In this document: in pieces, positions 1 through 8,976 of the stretch
Layout of the letters: the number at the start of each line of letters is the position of its first letter
Position numbering within the stretch: the first letter of the stretch is position 1
Assembly (NCBI RefSeq): GCF_046097065.1
Contig: NZ_CP175563.1
Location: 1,364,001-1,428,000 of the forward strand
DNA length: 64,000 nucleotides
Origin: Syntrophus buswellii
GTDB taxonomy: Bacteria > Desulfobacterota > Syntrophia > Syntrophales > Syntrophaceae
Direction: 5' to 3'
Position numbers and translations under genes: made by a program
The notes under the pieces: model-generated
The model's database searches: none
Told to the model about the DNA's origin: nothing
The model's input: the letters and a program-made list of their open reading frames with translations, nothing else

Positions 1-1
1 G

Positions 2-970
2 AACCTTTACCATATTGAGCCCCAGATCCACTTTGCCAGCCGGCTGGTGGAAAACTCCTTTGCGGACAAGGTGTTTTTCTGCAACAGCGGCGCCGAAGCC
101 AATGAGGGTGCAATCAAACTGGCGCGCAGGTATGCCTTTGAGCATATGGCGCCGGAACGTCGTGAGCTGGTCACCATGAAGGATTCCTTCCATGGTCGAA
201 CCCTGGCCACGATAGCCGCCACGGGCCAGAATAAATTTCAGGTCGGTTTCGGGCCGCTGCCGGAGGGGTTCAAGTACGTTCCCTTCAACGATCTGGCGGC
301 CCTCGAGGACGCCCTGACGGAGCGGACCTGCGGCGTGCTCCTGGAGCCCATCCAGGGGGAAGGGGGAGTCCGGGTTCCCGATAAGGACTACCTGCGGCAG
401 GTCCGGGAGCTGTGCGATGAGAAGGGTATTTTGATGATCCTCGACGAAGTGCAGGTCGGGATGGGGCGCACCGGCTATCTCTTTGCCCATGAGCATGATT
501 CGGTGAAGCCCGATATCATGACGCTGGCCAAGGCCATGGGCAACGGTTTTCCTCTCGGGGCGGTTCTGGCGACAGAAAAGGTTGCTTCCGCCTTCGTCCC
601 GGGCACTCACGCCTCCACGTTCGGCGGAAACCCCCTGGCCATGGCTGCGGGGCTTGCGGTACTGGATACCATGCTGCGGCAGGGTGTTCTGGAGAACTGC
701 CGCCGGCAGGGAGCCTGTTTTCGTGAGGGCCTGAAAAAATTAAAGGGGAAATATTCCTTCGTCAAGGAAATTCGTGGACGGGGATTGATCCTTGGAATGG
801 AGTTGACGATACAGGGGGGCGACATTGTCCGTTCCTGTATGGAAAAGGGGTTGCTGATCAACTGCACGAACGAAAACGTGCTGCGCTTCGTTCCCCCTTT
901 GATTCTATCGGAATCCGACATCGACCGGGCGGTCGACATTCTGGACAGGGCGATGGGAGAGATGCCATGA
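2..970 (+). CDS. argD: Acetylornithine aminotransferase, 5' truncated by window edge
   Basis: This is a PLP-dependent class III aminotransferase that makes N-acetylornithine from N-acetylglutamate semialdehyde with glutamate as amino donor, in cytosolic arginine synthesis. The frame is open from base 2, reading NLYHIEPQIHFASRLVEN before the first internal Met at 47, so the true start lies upstream of the window. Visible motifs are FCNSGAEANE, FHGRTLAT, the LDEVQVGMGRTG segment holding the PLP-ring aspartate, and TLAKAMGNGFPLGA with the Schiff-base lysine. The end overlaps the argF start by 4 bases (ATGA), implying translational coupling. ArgD enzymes often also serve as succinyldiaminopimelate aminotransferase; the lysine genes downstream make that possible but it is not shown here. 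Confidence 0.95.
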   Translation, partial: NLYHIEPQIHFASRLVENSFADKVFFCNSGAEANEGAIKLARRYAFEHMAPERRELVTMKDSFHGRTLATIAATGQNKFQVGFGPLPEGFKYVPFNDLAALEDALTERTCGVLLEPIQGEGGVRVPDKDYLRQVRELCDEKGILMILDEVQVGMGRTGYLFAHEHDSVKPDIMTLAKAMGNGFPLGAVLATEKVASAFVPGTHASTFGGNPLAMAAGLAVLDTMLRQGVLENCRRQGACFREGLKKLKGKYSFVKEIRGRGLILGMELTIQGGDIVRSCMEKGLLINCTNENVLRFVPPLILSESDIDRAVDILDRAMGEMP

Positions 971-1875
971 AGAAGGATCTGTTAAGCGTTTATGATCTCG
1001 GTCTTGAGGATTTCAAAGAGATTTTTGAAAAAGCCCGCCATCTCAAGTCGCTGTACAAAGAGAAGGTCGCCTACGCTCCCCTGAAGGGTAAGACGCTGGG
1101 GATGATCTTTGATAAATCGTCGACGCGGACCAGGGTGTCCTTTGAAGTCGGCATCTACCAGCTCGGCGGTCTGGCGCTGTTTCTCAGCTCGCGCGATACG
1201 CAGCTCGGCCGGGGCGAACCGGTGAGCGATACGGCCCAGGTCATGTCCCGTTATCTGGACGGAATCATGATCCGGACCTATTCCCAGCAGATGGTGGAAG
1301 ACTTTGCCGCCTTCGCCGACATTCCGGTGATCAACGGGCTGACGGATCTTCTCCATCCCTGTCAGATCCTGAGCGACCTTTTTACCCTCATGGAGAAGCA
1401 GGGAACTTTCCAGGGGAAAAAAATCGCTTACATCGGCGATGGGAACAACATCGCCAATTCCTGGATCAATGCCGCCGCGCGGCTCCCTTTTCACCTGGCG
1501 CTGGCCTGCCCGGAAGGCTATGATCCGGACGAATCCATTCTCGCCAGGGGGATCAGGGAGGCACAGGAGGGGATCGTTCTCCACCGGGATCCGGCTGAAG
1601 CGGCCAGAAACGCCGACGTACTCTATACGGACGTGTGGGCCAGCATGGGACAGGAGGAGGAGCAGGAGGAGCGCGTCAAAGCCTTTCAGTCCTATCAGAT
1701 CAGCAGCGATCTGCTGTCCCTGGCAGGGAAGGATGCCGTCGTGATGCATTGCCTTCCCGCCCATCGGGGAGAAGAAATAGCAGAGGAAGTCATTGACGGT
1801 CCCCAGTCGATTGTTATCGATCAGGCCGAAAACCGGCTGCATGTTCAGAAAGCGATCATGGAACTATTGATGTAG
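967..1875 (+). CDS. argF: Ornithine carbamoyltransferase
   Basis: The 302-residue product, a normal family length, condenses carbamoyl phosphate with ornithine to give citrulline. The carbamoyl-phosphate motif is seen as KSSTRTRVSFEVG near residues 50-62. The HPCQILSDLFT segment and the ornithine-binding HCLPAHRGEEI near the C terminus complete the signature, which separates it from aspartate carbamoyltransferase. It starts inside the argD stop and is followed 15 bp later by argG, so argDFG are very likely one transcript. Confidence 0.97.
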   Translation: MKKDLLSVYDLGLEDFKEIFEKARHLKSLYKEKVAYAPLKGKTLGMIFDKSSTRTRVSFEVGIYQLGGLALFLSSRDTQLGRGEPVSDTAQVMSRYLDGIMIRTYSQQMVEDFAAFADIPVINGLTDLLHPCQILSDLFTLMEKQGTFQGKKIAYIGDGNNIANSWINAAARLPFHLALACPEGYDPDESILARGIREAQEGIVLHRDPAEAARNADVLYTDVWASMGQEEEQEERVKAFQSYQISSDLLSLAGKDAVVMHCLPAHRGEEIAEEVIDGPQSIVIDQAENRLHVQKAIMELLM

Positions 1876-1890
1876 GAAAGGAGAAAAACA

Positions 1891-3096
1891 GTGAACACCG
1901 GGATCAGAAAAGTTGTCCTCGCCTATTCCGGCGGGTTGGATACATCCGTTATCGTTCAATGGCTGATTGAAACATATGGTTGTGAAGTCATTGCCTTTGC
2001 GGCGGATGTGGGTCAAAAGGAAGAGCTGGAAGGCCTCCGGGAGAAGGCGGTTAAAACCGGGGCGAGCAAGATCTACATCGATGATCTTCGCGAAGAATTT
2101 GCCCGGGATTTTGTTTTTCCCGCTCTGAGAGCCAATGCCATCTATGAGGGAACCTATCTTCTGGGGACATCTCTGGCCAGGCCTCTGATTGCCAAGCGCC
2201 AGGTGGAGATCGCACGGGCCGAGGGGGCCGATGCCGTGTGTCACGGGGCGACAGGAAAAGGAAACGATCAGGTCCGCTTCGAGTTGACCTACATGGCCCT
2301 GGAGCCCAACATCCGGATCATCTCCGCCTGGAAGGATCCCAACTGGCACTTCAAATCCCGCGAGGATATGTTCGATTATGCGGAGAAGCACAGCATTCCC
2401 CTGCCGCTTACCCGGGAAAAGCCGTACAGCAGCGACCGGAATCTTCTCCACATTTCCCATGAGGGGGCCATTCTGGAAGATCCATGGGCGGAGCCTCCGG
2501 AAGACATCTTTACAATCTCCGTATCTCCCGAAGCCGCACCGGACAAGCCGACCTACGTGGAGATTGATTTTGAGCAGGGCAATCCCGTGGCGCTTGACGG
2601 CACGCGCCTGAGTCCGGCGACTCTCATGGAAAAGCTCAATGAGATTGCCGGTGCGAACGGGATCGGCCGCGTCGATATGGTAGAGAACCGGTTCGTCGGC
2701 ATGAAGTCTCGGGGGGTTTACGAGACACCCGGGGGAACGGTGCTCTGGGCGGCCCACCGGGCCCTGGAATCGATCACCATGGACAGGGAGGTGATGCTCC
2801 TGAGGGATTCCCTGATCCCGAAGTATGCCCAGCTGGCCTACAACGGATTCTGGTTCGCCCCGGAGATGGAAGCCCTGCAGGCCCTGATCGATGAAACACA
2901 GAAAAAGGCAACGGGAACAGCCCGGATAAAGCTGTATAAGGGTAACTGCATCGTCGTGGGTCGAAAGTCTCCCTATTCCCTGTACAGTGAGGACTTTGCC
3001 ACCTTCGAGAAGGATGAAGTCTACAATCAGATGGACGCAACGGGATTTATTCGCCTCAATGCCCTGAGGCTGCGCATTGCGGCAATGAAGAAATAA
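1891..3096 (+). CDS. argG: Argininosuccinate synthase
   Basis: This 401-residue enzyme joins citrulline and aspartate using ATP. The N-terminal P-loop-like pyrophosphatase motif AYSGGLDTSV lies at residues 10-19. GATGKGNDQVRFE and the later LWAAHRALESITMD are typical of the family. The start is a GTG at 1891 preceded by GAAAGGAGAAA, a strong ribosome-binding site. No ATG gives the conserved N terminus, so GTG is chosen. It lies third in the arginine cluster. Confidence 0.97.
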   Translation: MNTGIRKVVLAYSGGLDTSVIVQWLIETYGCEVIAFAADVGQKEELEGLREKAVKTGASKIYIDDLREEFARDFVFPALRANAIYEGTYLLGTSLARPLIAKRQVEIARAEGADAVCHGATGKGNDQVRFELTYMALEPNIRIISAWKDPNWHFKSREDMFDYAEKHSIPLPLTREKPYSSDRNLLHISHEGAILEDPWAEPPEDIFTISVSPEAAPDKPTYVEIDFEQGNPVALDGTRLSPATLMEKLNEIAGANGIGRVDMVENRFVGMKSRGVYETPGGTVLWAAHRALESITMDREVMLLRDSLIPKYAQLAYNGFWFAPEMEALQALIDETQKKATGTARIKLYKGNCIVVGRKSPYSLYSEDFATFEKDEVYNQMDATGFIRLNALRLRIAAMKK

Positions 3097-3139
3097 GGCG
3101 GCTGACTTCCGCTGCAAATGGGAATATCGGGTAGGGGCC

Positions 3140-4558
3140 ATGAAGGATAAAAAGGAGCGGAGCAAGCCCTGGGGAGGGCGTTTCCAGGAGCCGACCCATG
3201 AGCTTGTCGAGGCGTTTACGGCTTCGATCTCCTATGATCGCAGGCTTTTTCGCTATGATATCGAAGGCAGCATCGCACATGCCAAGATGCTGGCCCGCCA
3301 GGGGATCGTCAGCCGCGGCGAGGCCCGTACCATTGAGACCGGCCTGAAGGACATTCTGCGGGAGATCGAAGGGGGTGTTTTCGAATTTTCACCTGAAGAC
3401 GAAGACATTCACATGGCGATTGAAAAAGCCCTGATTGGGCGAACGGGAGAGGCAGGGGCAAAGCTTCATACTGGCCGAAGCCGCAACGATCAGGTCGCAC
3501 TGGATGTCAGGCTCTATCTCAGGGCCGAAATCATGGCGATCCTCGATGGTGTGGCATCCCTCAAGGCAGCCTTTCTCGAGCTCGCCGAGGAGGAGGCTGA
3601 AACGATCCTTCCCGGCTATACGCATCTGCAGAAGGCTCAGCCGGTCCTTCTTGCCCATTACCTCCTGGCTTACCGGGAAATGTTCGACCGTGACGAGTCG
3701 CGTCTTCGGGACTGCCATCGCCGGGTCAATGTGATGCCTCTGGGGGCTGCCGCTCTGGCAGGCACCTCTCTTCCCATTGACCGGGCCTACGTCGCCCGTC
3801 TGCTCAGGTTTCCCGAAATATCCCACAACAGTATGGATACGGTTTCCGACAGGGATTTTATCGCGGAGTTCCTTTTTGACGCCTCGTTGATCATGATGCA
3901 CCTTAGCCGTTTCTGCGAAGATCTCATTCTCTGGTCCACCGGGGAGTTTCATTTTGTGGAAATTTCCGATGCCTTCACGACGGGCAGCAGCATCATGCCG
4001 CAGAAAAAGAACCCGGACGTGGCGGAGCTCATCAGGGGAAAGACGGGCCGGATTTACGGTAATCTTGTGGCTCTGCTGACCCTGTTGAAGGGGCTTCCCA
4101 TGACCTACAACCGGGATCTCCAGGAAGATAAGGAGCCCCTTTTCGATACCGTTGATACGGTCAAAGCCTGCCTGAACATCCTGGGGGAAATGGTCCGGCA
4201 TCTGAACTTCAACCGGGAAAAAATGGTTCAGGAGGCCCAGGGAGGCTTTTCGACGGCGACGGATCTGGCCGAGTATCTCGTCATGAAAGGTGTTCCCTTT
4301 CGAGAGGCCCATGGAATCGTCGGAAGGCTGGTCCGTTTCTGCGTTGATTCTCAGAAGGATCTGGCCTCGTTGTCCATGGAGGAATTTGGCCGCTTCTGCC
4401 CACTGATCGGCGAGGATGTGTACGATCGCCTTTCCATCCGGAGTTCGGTGCAGAGCAGGACAAGTTATGGGGGGACGGCAGGGATGCAGGTTCGGGAGCA
4501 GATCCGGCGCATTGAGGCCCAGGGCCGTTCTCGTCCCGGAAGAAGGAAGGCGCCATGA
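3140..4558 (+). CDS. argH: Argininosuccinate lyase
   Basis: The 472-residue product cleaves argininosuccinate to arginine and fumarate and belongs to the fumarase/aspartase superfamily. The superfamily signature GSSIMPQKKNPD is present around residue 280, and HTGRSRNDQVALD and GYTHLQKAQP supply other active-site regions. It follows argG by 43 bp. The C-terminal tail (about 10 residues rich in Arg and Gly) is slightly longer than usual. The stop lies 38 bp before the lipoprotein start I prefer. Confidence 0.97.
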   Translation: MKDKKERSKPWGGRFQEPTHELVEAFTASISYDRRLFRYDIEGSIAHAKMLARQGIVSRGEARTIETGLKDILREIEGGVFEFSPEDEDIHMAIEKALIGRTGEAGAKLHTGRSRNDQVALDVRLYLRAEIMAILDGVASLKAAFLELAEEEAETILPGYTHLQKAQPVLLAHYLLAYREMFDRDESRLRDCHRRVNVMPLGAAALAGTSLPIDRAYVARLLRFPEISHNSMDTVSDRDFIAEFLFDASLIMMHLSRFCEDLILWSTGEFHFVEISDAFTTGSSIMPQKKNPDVAELIRGKTGRIYGNLVALLTLLKGLPMTYNRDLQEDKEPLFDTVDTVKACLNILGEMVRHLNFNREKMVQEAQGGFSTATDLAEYLVMKGVPFREAHGIVGRLVRFCVDSQKDLASLSMEEFGRFCPLIGEDVYDRLSIRSSVQSRTSYGGTAGMQVREQIRRIEAQGRSRPGRRKAP

Positions 4559-4596
4559 CGCCTGTTCCGATGCATTCGCCGGGAAGGAGGCCGTCC

Positions 4597-5058
4597 ATGG
4601 GGCGTTTCCTTGCCGTTCTTCTGCTGGCCGGGGCCATTCTCGGATGGATTCCGGGCTGCGGGAAAAAGGCCGACCCTGTTCCGCTGAGGATGGTCGTACC
4701 TTCCGCCGTTTCCGATCTGCGGGCGGAAAGGAGTGGGCAGGGAATTGAGCTGCGCTGGAGTGCGGACATCCCCGAAGGACGCTTCAAAATTCTGCGCAGC
4801 GAGCAGTTCCCAGATGAAGACCTCTGCGAGGGCTGTCCGCGGAATTATGTGGTGATTCAGGAGTTGAATCCCGGGGACCCGGGGCTGAAATACGAGGGAG
4901 CCGGACGCCGCTACTTATGGACCGATACCGACGTGAAGGTTGACAACAGCTATTTTTACCGGATTGTGGTATGCAACGCCCTGGGATACTGCAGCGAGCC
5001 TTCCGGGAGCGTGGCATTGCAAACGATGCAGCAGGGTGATTTAAAAGAACATGAATGA
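4597..5058 (+). CDS. Small lipoprotein with fibronectin type III-like fold
   Basis: I place the start at 4597, giving 153 residues, because AAGGAGG sits 6 bases upstream. An in-frame ATG at 4555 overlaps argH but lacks such a site. The N terminus MGRFLAVLLLAGAILGWIPGC is a lipoprotein signal peptide with Cys21 as the lipidation site, followed by GKKADP, as in small LptM-like lipoproteins. The rest reads like one Ig/FN3-type beta domain (ELRWSADIPEGRFKILRS, and YFYRIVVCNALGYCSEPS near the end). Its function is unknown. It overlaps lysA by 8 bases, so it is bound into the amino-acid operon although it should be an envelope protein. Confidence 0.75.
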   Translation: MGRFLAVLLLAGAILGWIPGCGKKADPVPLRMVVPSAVSDLRAERSGQGIELRWSADIPEGRFKILRSEQFPDEDLCEGCPRNYVVIQELNPGDPGLKYEGAGRRYLWTDTDVKVDNSYFYRIVVCNALGYCSEPSGSVALQTMQQGDLKEHE

Positions 5059-6319
5059 CTTTCTATATGACAATCAGCAGTTGATGTGCGAGAAGGTCCC
5101 GGTTTCCCGGATTGCGGAAGAGGTGGGCACCCCCTTCTATCTCTACAGCTACGCGACGTTAAGGAATCATTTCCGCGTCTTTAAAGAGGCGTTTGCCGAC
5201 GTGCCCCACATGATCTGTTTCGCCGTGAAGGCCAATTCAAACCTGGCCGTCCTCAAGGTGTTCATCGATGAGGGGGGCGGAGTGGACATTGTTTCAGGGG
5301 GGGAATTGTTCCGTGCTCTCTCGGCTGGAGTAGATCCGGGGAAAGTCGTGTATTCGGGGGTAGGGAAGCGCGTGGATGAGATTGAATACGCCCTGCGCTC
5401 GAACATCCTGATGTTCAACGTGGAATCCTGGCAGGAACTGGAGGTGATCAACCAATGCGCGCAGGGCCTCGGGCTCAGAGCGGGCATTGCTTTGAGGGTC
5501 AATCCGGATGTGGATCCAAAGACCCATCCCCATATCTCAACGGGACTCAAGGAAAACAAGTTCGGGATCGACATCGAACGCTCTCTGGAGACGTACCGCC
5601 TGGCGAACTCTCTGAAGCATGTCGATATCAAGGGAGTGAGCTGCCATATCGGTTCCCAGGTGACCCGCCTGTCCCCGTTTGTCGAAGCCCTGGATCGTCT
5701 TTCCGGTCTGGTGCGCCAACTCAAAGAGGAGGGTTTCGACATCCGCTATATTGACCTGGGGGGAGGGCTTGGCATTACCTACGATTCGGAGACGCCTCCT
5801 CACCCTTCGGAATACGCGGAAGCGGTTTTGTCGGCCGCCCGGGACCTGGATTGCACCTTCATCTTCGAACCGGGAAGAGTCATTGTCGGCAATGCGGGAA
5901 TTCTCGTCACGAAAGTCCTCTACACGAAAAGTACGGACAATAAAAACTTCATCATCGTGGACGCAGGGATGAACGATCTCGTCCGACCGAGCCTCTACAA
6001 CTCGTTTCATGCAATCCGGCCGGTTGCCTTGGACAACAGGAAGGAAATTGTGGCCGATGTGGTCGGTCCCATCTGCGAATCCGGAGATTATCTTGCCAAG
6101 GCGAGAAAAATAGCCTCTTTCGAGAGAGGCGACCTGCTGGCTGTTTTCAGCGCCGGAGCCTACGGTTTCACCATGGCTTCCAATTACAATTCGCGGCCGA
6201 GAATTCCGGAGATCATGGTGCGGGAGGATCGGTATCATATCATTCGTAAGCGGGAGACTTATGCCGATTTGATATCCCATGAGGAAATCCCGCCGTTTCT
6301 GATCAAACAGCCAGGGTAA
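5051..6319 (+). CDS. lysA: Diaminopimelate decarboxylase
   Basis: This is a PLP fold-III decarboxylase that converts meso-diaminopimelate to lysine. The 422-residue length is normal. The PLP lysine is K60 in CFAVKANSN. The glycine-rich phosphate site is DLGGGLGITY, FEPGR binds PLP, and PICESGDYLAK carries the catalytic cysteine contributed across the dimer. The gene overlaps the preceding lipoprotein by 8 bases and is followed 33 bp later by dapA. Confidence 0.97.
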   Translation: MNDFLYDNQQLMCEKVPVSRIAEEVGTPFYLYSYATLRNHFRVFKEAFADVPHMICFAVKANSNLAVLKVFIDEGGGVDIVSGGELFRALSAGVDPGKVVYSGVGKRVDEIEYALRSNILMFNVESWQELEVINQCAQGLGLRAGIALRVNPDVDPKTHPHISTGLKENKFGIDIERSLETYRLANSLKHVDIKGVSCHIGSQVTRLSPFVEALDRLSGLVRQLKEEGFDIRYIDLGGGLGITYDSETPPHPSEYAEAVLSAARDLDCTFIFEPGRVIVGNAGILVTKVLYTKSTDNKNFIIVDAGMNDLVRPSLYNSFHAIRPVALDNRKEIVADVVGPICESGDYLAKARKIASFERGDLLAVFSAGAYGFTMASNYNSRPRIPEIMVREDRYHIIRKRETYADLISHEEIPPFLIKQPG

Positions 6320-6352
6320 TCCTGAAAAAAAAGGGAGGCGGACAGGAGGAAT

Positions 6353-7228
6353 ATGTTTAAAGGAGCGATTGTTGCGATTGTGACGCCGTTCAAGAATGGC
6401 GAAGTTGATGAGCAAGCGTTGAGGGAGCTGATCGAGTTCCAGATCGAATCGGGAACGGATGGTATCGTCCCCTGCGGAACTACCGGGGAATCGGCGACAC
6501 TTTCTCATGCCGAGCATGACCGGGTTATCGAGATCACCATTGACGCCGTGAAAAAGCGGGTTCCTGTCATTGCGGGAACGGGCTCCAACAGCACGGCGGA
6601 GGCCATGAGATTGACCCGGCACGCCCACGAGGCCGGCGCCGACGGCGCACTGGTGGTGGCACCATACTATAACCGGCCGAGCCAGGAAGGGTTGTATCAG
6701 CATTATAAGACCCTGGCTGAGAGCGTCCCCATGCCCATCGTCCCCTATAACATTCCCAGCCGCACAGGAGTGAACATTCTTCCGGAAACCGTGGCCCGGC
6801 TGGCGAAAATCGACAACATCGTGGGGGTCAAGGAAGCCTCGGGCTCTCTGAAGCAGATGAATGAAGTGATTCAGCTCTGCGACAGCACCTTTTCCGTTCT
6901 ATCGGGAGACGATTTCTTTACGCTTCCCCTGTTGACGCTGGGAGGAAAGGGCGTCATCTCCGTGATTTCCAATGTCGCCCCGGCGGATATGGCAGGGCTC
7001 GTGGACGCCTTTGAAGCCGGAGACCTGAAAAAAGCCCGGGAGCTGCACGACCGGATGGTTTCCCTGATTGATGCCCTGTTCCTTGAGACCAATCCGGTCC
7101 CGGTCAAAGCGGCATTGGCAATGATGGGAAAAATGTCGGCTGACGTCCGTCTTCCTCTGTGCCGGATGTCGGAGGGGAATCTGGAAAGGCTGAGGCAGGC
7201 CATGCGCCATTATCGCCTCATTGCCTAG
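6353..7228 (+). CDS. dapA: 4-hydroxy-tetrahydrodipicolinate synthase
   Basis: The 291-residue Schiff-base aldolase condenses pyruvate with aspartate semialdehyde, the first committed step to lysine and diaminopimelate. The Schiff-base lysine is K160 in VGVKEASG. GTTGESATL holds the Thr-Thr of the proton relay and YNIPSRTG the catalytic tyrosine. A strong ribosome-binding site (GGAGG, then AGGAGG) precedes the ATG. Confidence 0.97.
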   Translation: MFKGAIVAIVTPFKNGEVDEQALRELIEFQIESGTDGIVPCGTTGESATLSHAEHDRVIEITIDAVKKRVPVIAGTGSNSTAEAMRLTRHAHEAGADGALVVAPYYNRPSQEGLYQHYKTLAESVPMPIVPYNIPSRTGVNILPETVARLAKIDNIVGVKEASGSLKQMNEVIQLCDSTFSVLSGDDFFTLPLLTLGGKGVISVISNVAPADMAGLVDAFEAGDLKKARELHDRMVSLIDALFLETNPVPVKAALAMMGKMSADVRLPLCRMSEGNLERLRQAMRHYRLIA

Positions 7229-7309
7229 CAGCACAAGCCGTTGGATACGTTAATGAAATTCGCGATTTCTGTCCCGTGACGGGAATCGGCATGGCAGGGA
7301 GTGGAATCC

Positions 7310-8116
7310 ATGGTGAAAGCCGTTGTGACCGGTGCCGGTGGACGAATGGGAGGCCGGATAATCAGTTTAATGGAGGCCGAGGAGGGGATCGATCTGGCGG
7401 CCGCCGTTGAAAGAGGGGATCATCCTGCAATCGGGCGGGATGTGAGTGAAATCCTGGGACTGGGAAAGCGGGGGGTTGCTATCGAGAGCGATTTTTCCGA
7501 CTGCGTATCCCGGGGGGATGTCGCCATCGACTTTACGAGCCACGCGGCCTCGCTGCAGAATCTCCGATTCGCCGTACAGCATGGGAAGCCCATGGTCATA
7601 GGCAGCACGGGTTTTTCCCCGGAGGAGATGGAGGAAATCCTGGATTTAGCCGGGAACGTCCCCTGTGTCCTTGCCCCCAACATGAGTGTGGGCGTCAATG
7701 TCCTGTTCAAGGTGATCAGGACGGTGGCGGAAATACTCGGTGACGACTATGATGTGGAAATCCTGGAGGCCCATCACCACTTGAAGAAAGATGCGCCCAG
7801 CGGGACAGCCATGAAAATGGCCCACATCATTGCAGAGGCGTTGGGCCGCGATCTGGACGAAGTGGGGATCTATGAGCGAAAAGGGCTCATCGGAGAGCGT
7901 CCGCGGAGGGAAATCGGGATCCAGACCCTGAGGGCCGGAGACATCGTGGGTGAACACACGGTCCTTTTCGGCGCCGTCGGTGAGAGGCTGGAATTGATCC
8001 ATCGCGCCCACAGCAGGGACAACTTCGCCAAGGGGGCCATTCGGGCGGCGAAGTGGGTGGTTGAGCAGAAACCCGGGCTCTATGACATGCAGGATGTCCT
8101 CGGGCTCAGGACGTAG
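7310..8116 (+). CDS. dapB: 4-hydroxy-tetrahydrodipicolinate reductase
   Basis: This NAD(P)H-dependent reductase is the second step of the diaminopimelate branch. I prefer the ATG at 7310 (268 residues) to an in-frame GTG at 7301, because AGGGAG at 7296-7301 is correctly spaced only for the ATG and the Rossmann motif VTGAGGRMG then begins at residue 4. The catalytic segment EAHHHLKKDAPSGTA is intact. It lies 81 bp downstream of dapA, the widest gap in the lysine cluster. Confidence 0.95.
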   Translation: MVKAVVTGAGGRMGGRIISLMEAEEGIDLAAAVERGDHPAIGRDVSEILGLGKRGVAIESDFSDCVSRGDVAIDFTSHAASLQNLRFAVQHGKPMVIGSTGFSPEEMEEILDLAGNVPCVLAPNMSVGVNVLFKVIRTVAEILGDDYDVEILEAHHHLKKDAPSGTAMKMAHIIAEALGRDLDEVGIYERKGLIGERPRREIGIQTLRAGDIVGEHTVLFGAVGERLELIHRAHSRDNFAKGAIRAAKWVVEQKPGLYDMQDVLGLRT

Positions 8117-8149
8117 AAAATCCGGGAAAACGAACTAAGTAGCGTAACC

Positions 8150-8680
8150 GTGGGGCAGGCGGAAGAGATTCTTTTGGAAGAGACCTCGGGGGTCATCTGT
8201 TATATCGGGATCGGCTCAAACCGGGAAGGGCCTGTGGGGCAGTGCCTGGAGGCCGTCAGGCGCATTGGTGACGTGAGCGGCGTTAAATATTTGCGCTGCT
8301 CATCGCTGTACAGGACCGAACCCGTCGGATTGAAAGACCAGGATGATTACGTCAACGCCGTTGTCGAGGTGAGGAGCGTCCTGAGCGCCAGGGAGCTTCT
8401 CAACGCCCTCTCGAAGATCGAGGCCGGCATGGGGAGAATTCGAACGGCCCGCTGGGGACCACGGATCATTGATCTGGACCTTCTTCTTTACGGACAGGAG
8501 GTCATTCAGGAAAGCGATCTCGTCATTCCCCACCCGGAACTTCATCGAAGACGGTTTGTTCTTGTTCCTCTCAACGAACTGGCATCCTATGTCATCCATC
8601 CGGGCTTCGGGGTGTCCATCCGGGGATTGATGAAGAGGCTTCAGGACGAAAGCAGAGTGGAACGTATCGTACAGGGTTGA
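8150..8680 (+). CDS. folK: Hydroxymethyldihydropterin pyrophosphokinase
   Basis: The enzyme transfers pyrophosphate from ATP to 6-hydroxymethyl-7,8-dihydropterin in folate synthesis. At 176 residues it is a normal length. GIGSN opens the ferredoxin-like fold, and the HPPK signature RWGPRIIDLDLLLYG is clear, with both metal-binding aspartates. The start is uncertain: the GTG at 8150 lacks a good ribosome-binding site, and an in-frame TTG about 20 bases later is possible. Folate made here would feed the formyl-THF ligase encoded further along, but that is only metabolic logic. Confidence 0.93.
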   Translation: MGQAEEILLEETSGVICYIGIGSNREGPVGQCLEAVRRIGDVSGVKYLRCSSLYRTEPVGLKDQDDYVNAVVEVRSVLSARELLNALSKIEAGMGRIRTARWGPRIIDLDLLLYGQEVIQESDLVIPHPELHRRRFVLVPLNELASYVIHPGFGVSIRGLMKRLQDESRVERIVQG

Positions 8681-8689
8681 ATTGACAGC

Positions 8690-8965
8690 ATGATTTTTCG
8701 TTTTCTTTTTTTTGTCGTTGTTGCTTATCTTCTTTACCGGCTCACAAAGGGCCTGCTGGGCACTGCATCCAGAAAGAAGCCTCAGGTAAGCCACTCTCTC
8801 GACGGACGAATCATTCAAGGGGGGGATCTCGTTCAGGACCCTTACTGTAAAACGTACATCCCCGAAAAGGATGCCTATAAAGGGACTCTCAACGGGGTCA
8901 CCTTGAATTTTTGCAGTGAAGCCTGTTTCAAAAAATATGAAAGGATTCAGAAGAAAGAATCCTGA
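8690..8965 (+). CDS. Small membrane protein with YHS-like cysteine motif
   Basis: The 91-residue product has one N-terminal membrane segment (residues 2-19, FLFFVVVAYLLYRL). A short cytosolic-looking domain follows with DPYCKTYIP, then about 20 residues on FCSEACFKKYE. The Cys-x21-Cys-x3-Cys pattern resembles YHS/TRASH-type metal-binding domains and the PP0621-like small membrane proteins. The ligand is unknown, and zinc or another soft metal is a guess. It begins 9 bp after folK and ends 11 bp before the transaldolase, so it is cotranscribed with both. Confidence 0.7.
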   Translation: MIFRFLFFVVVAYLLYRLTKGLLGTASRKKPQVSHSLDGRIIQGGDLVQDPYCKTYIPEKDAYKGTLNGVTLNFCSEACFKKYERIQKKES

Positions 8966-8976
8966 AAGGAAATGCC

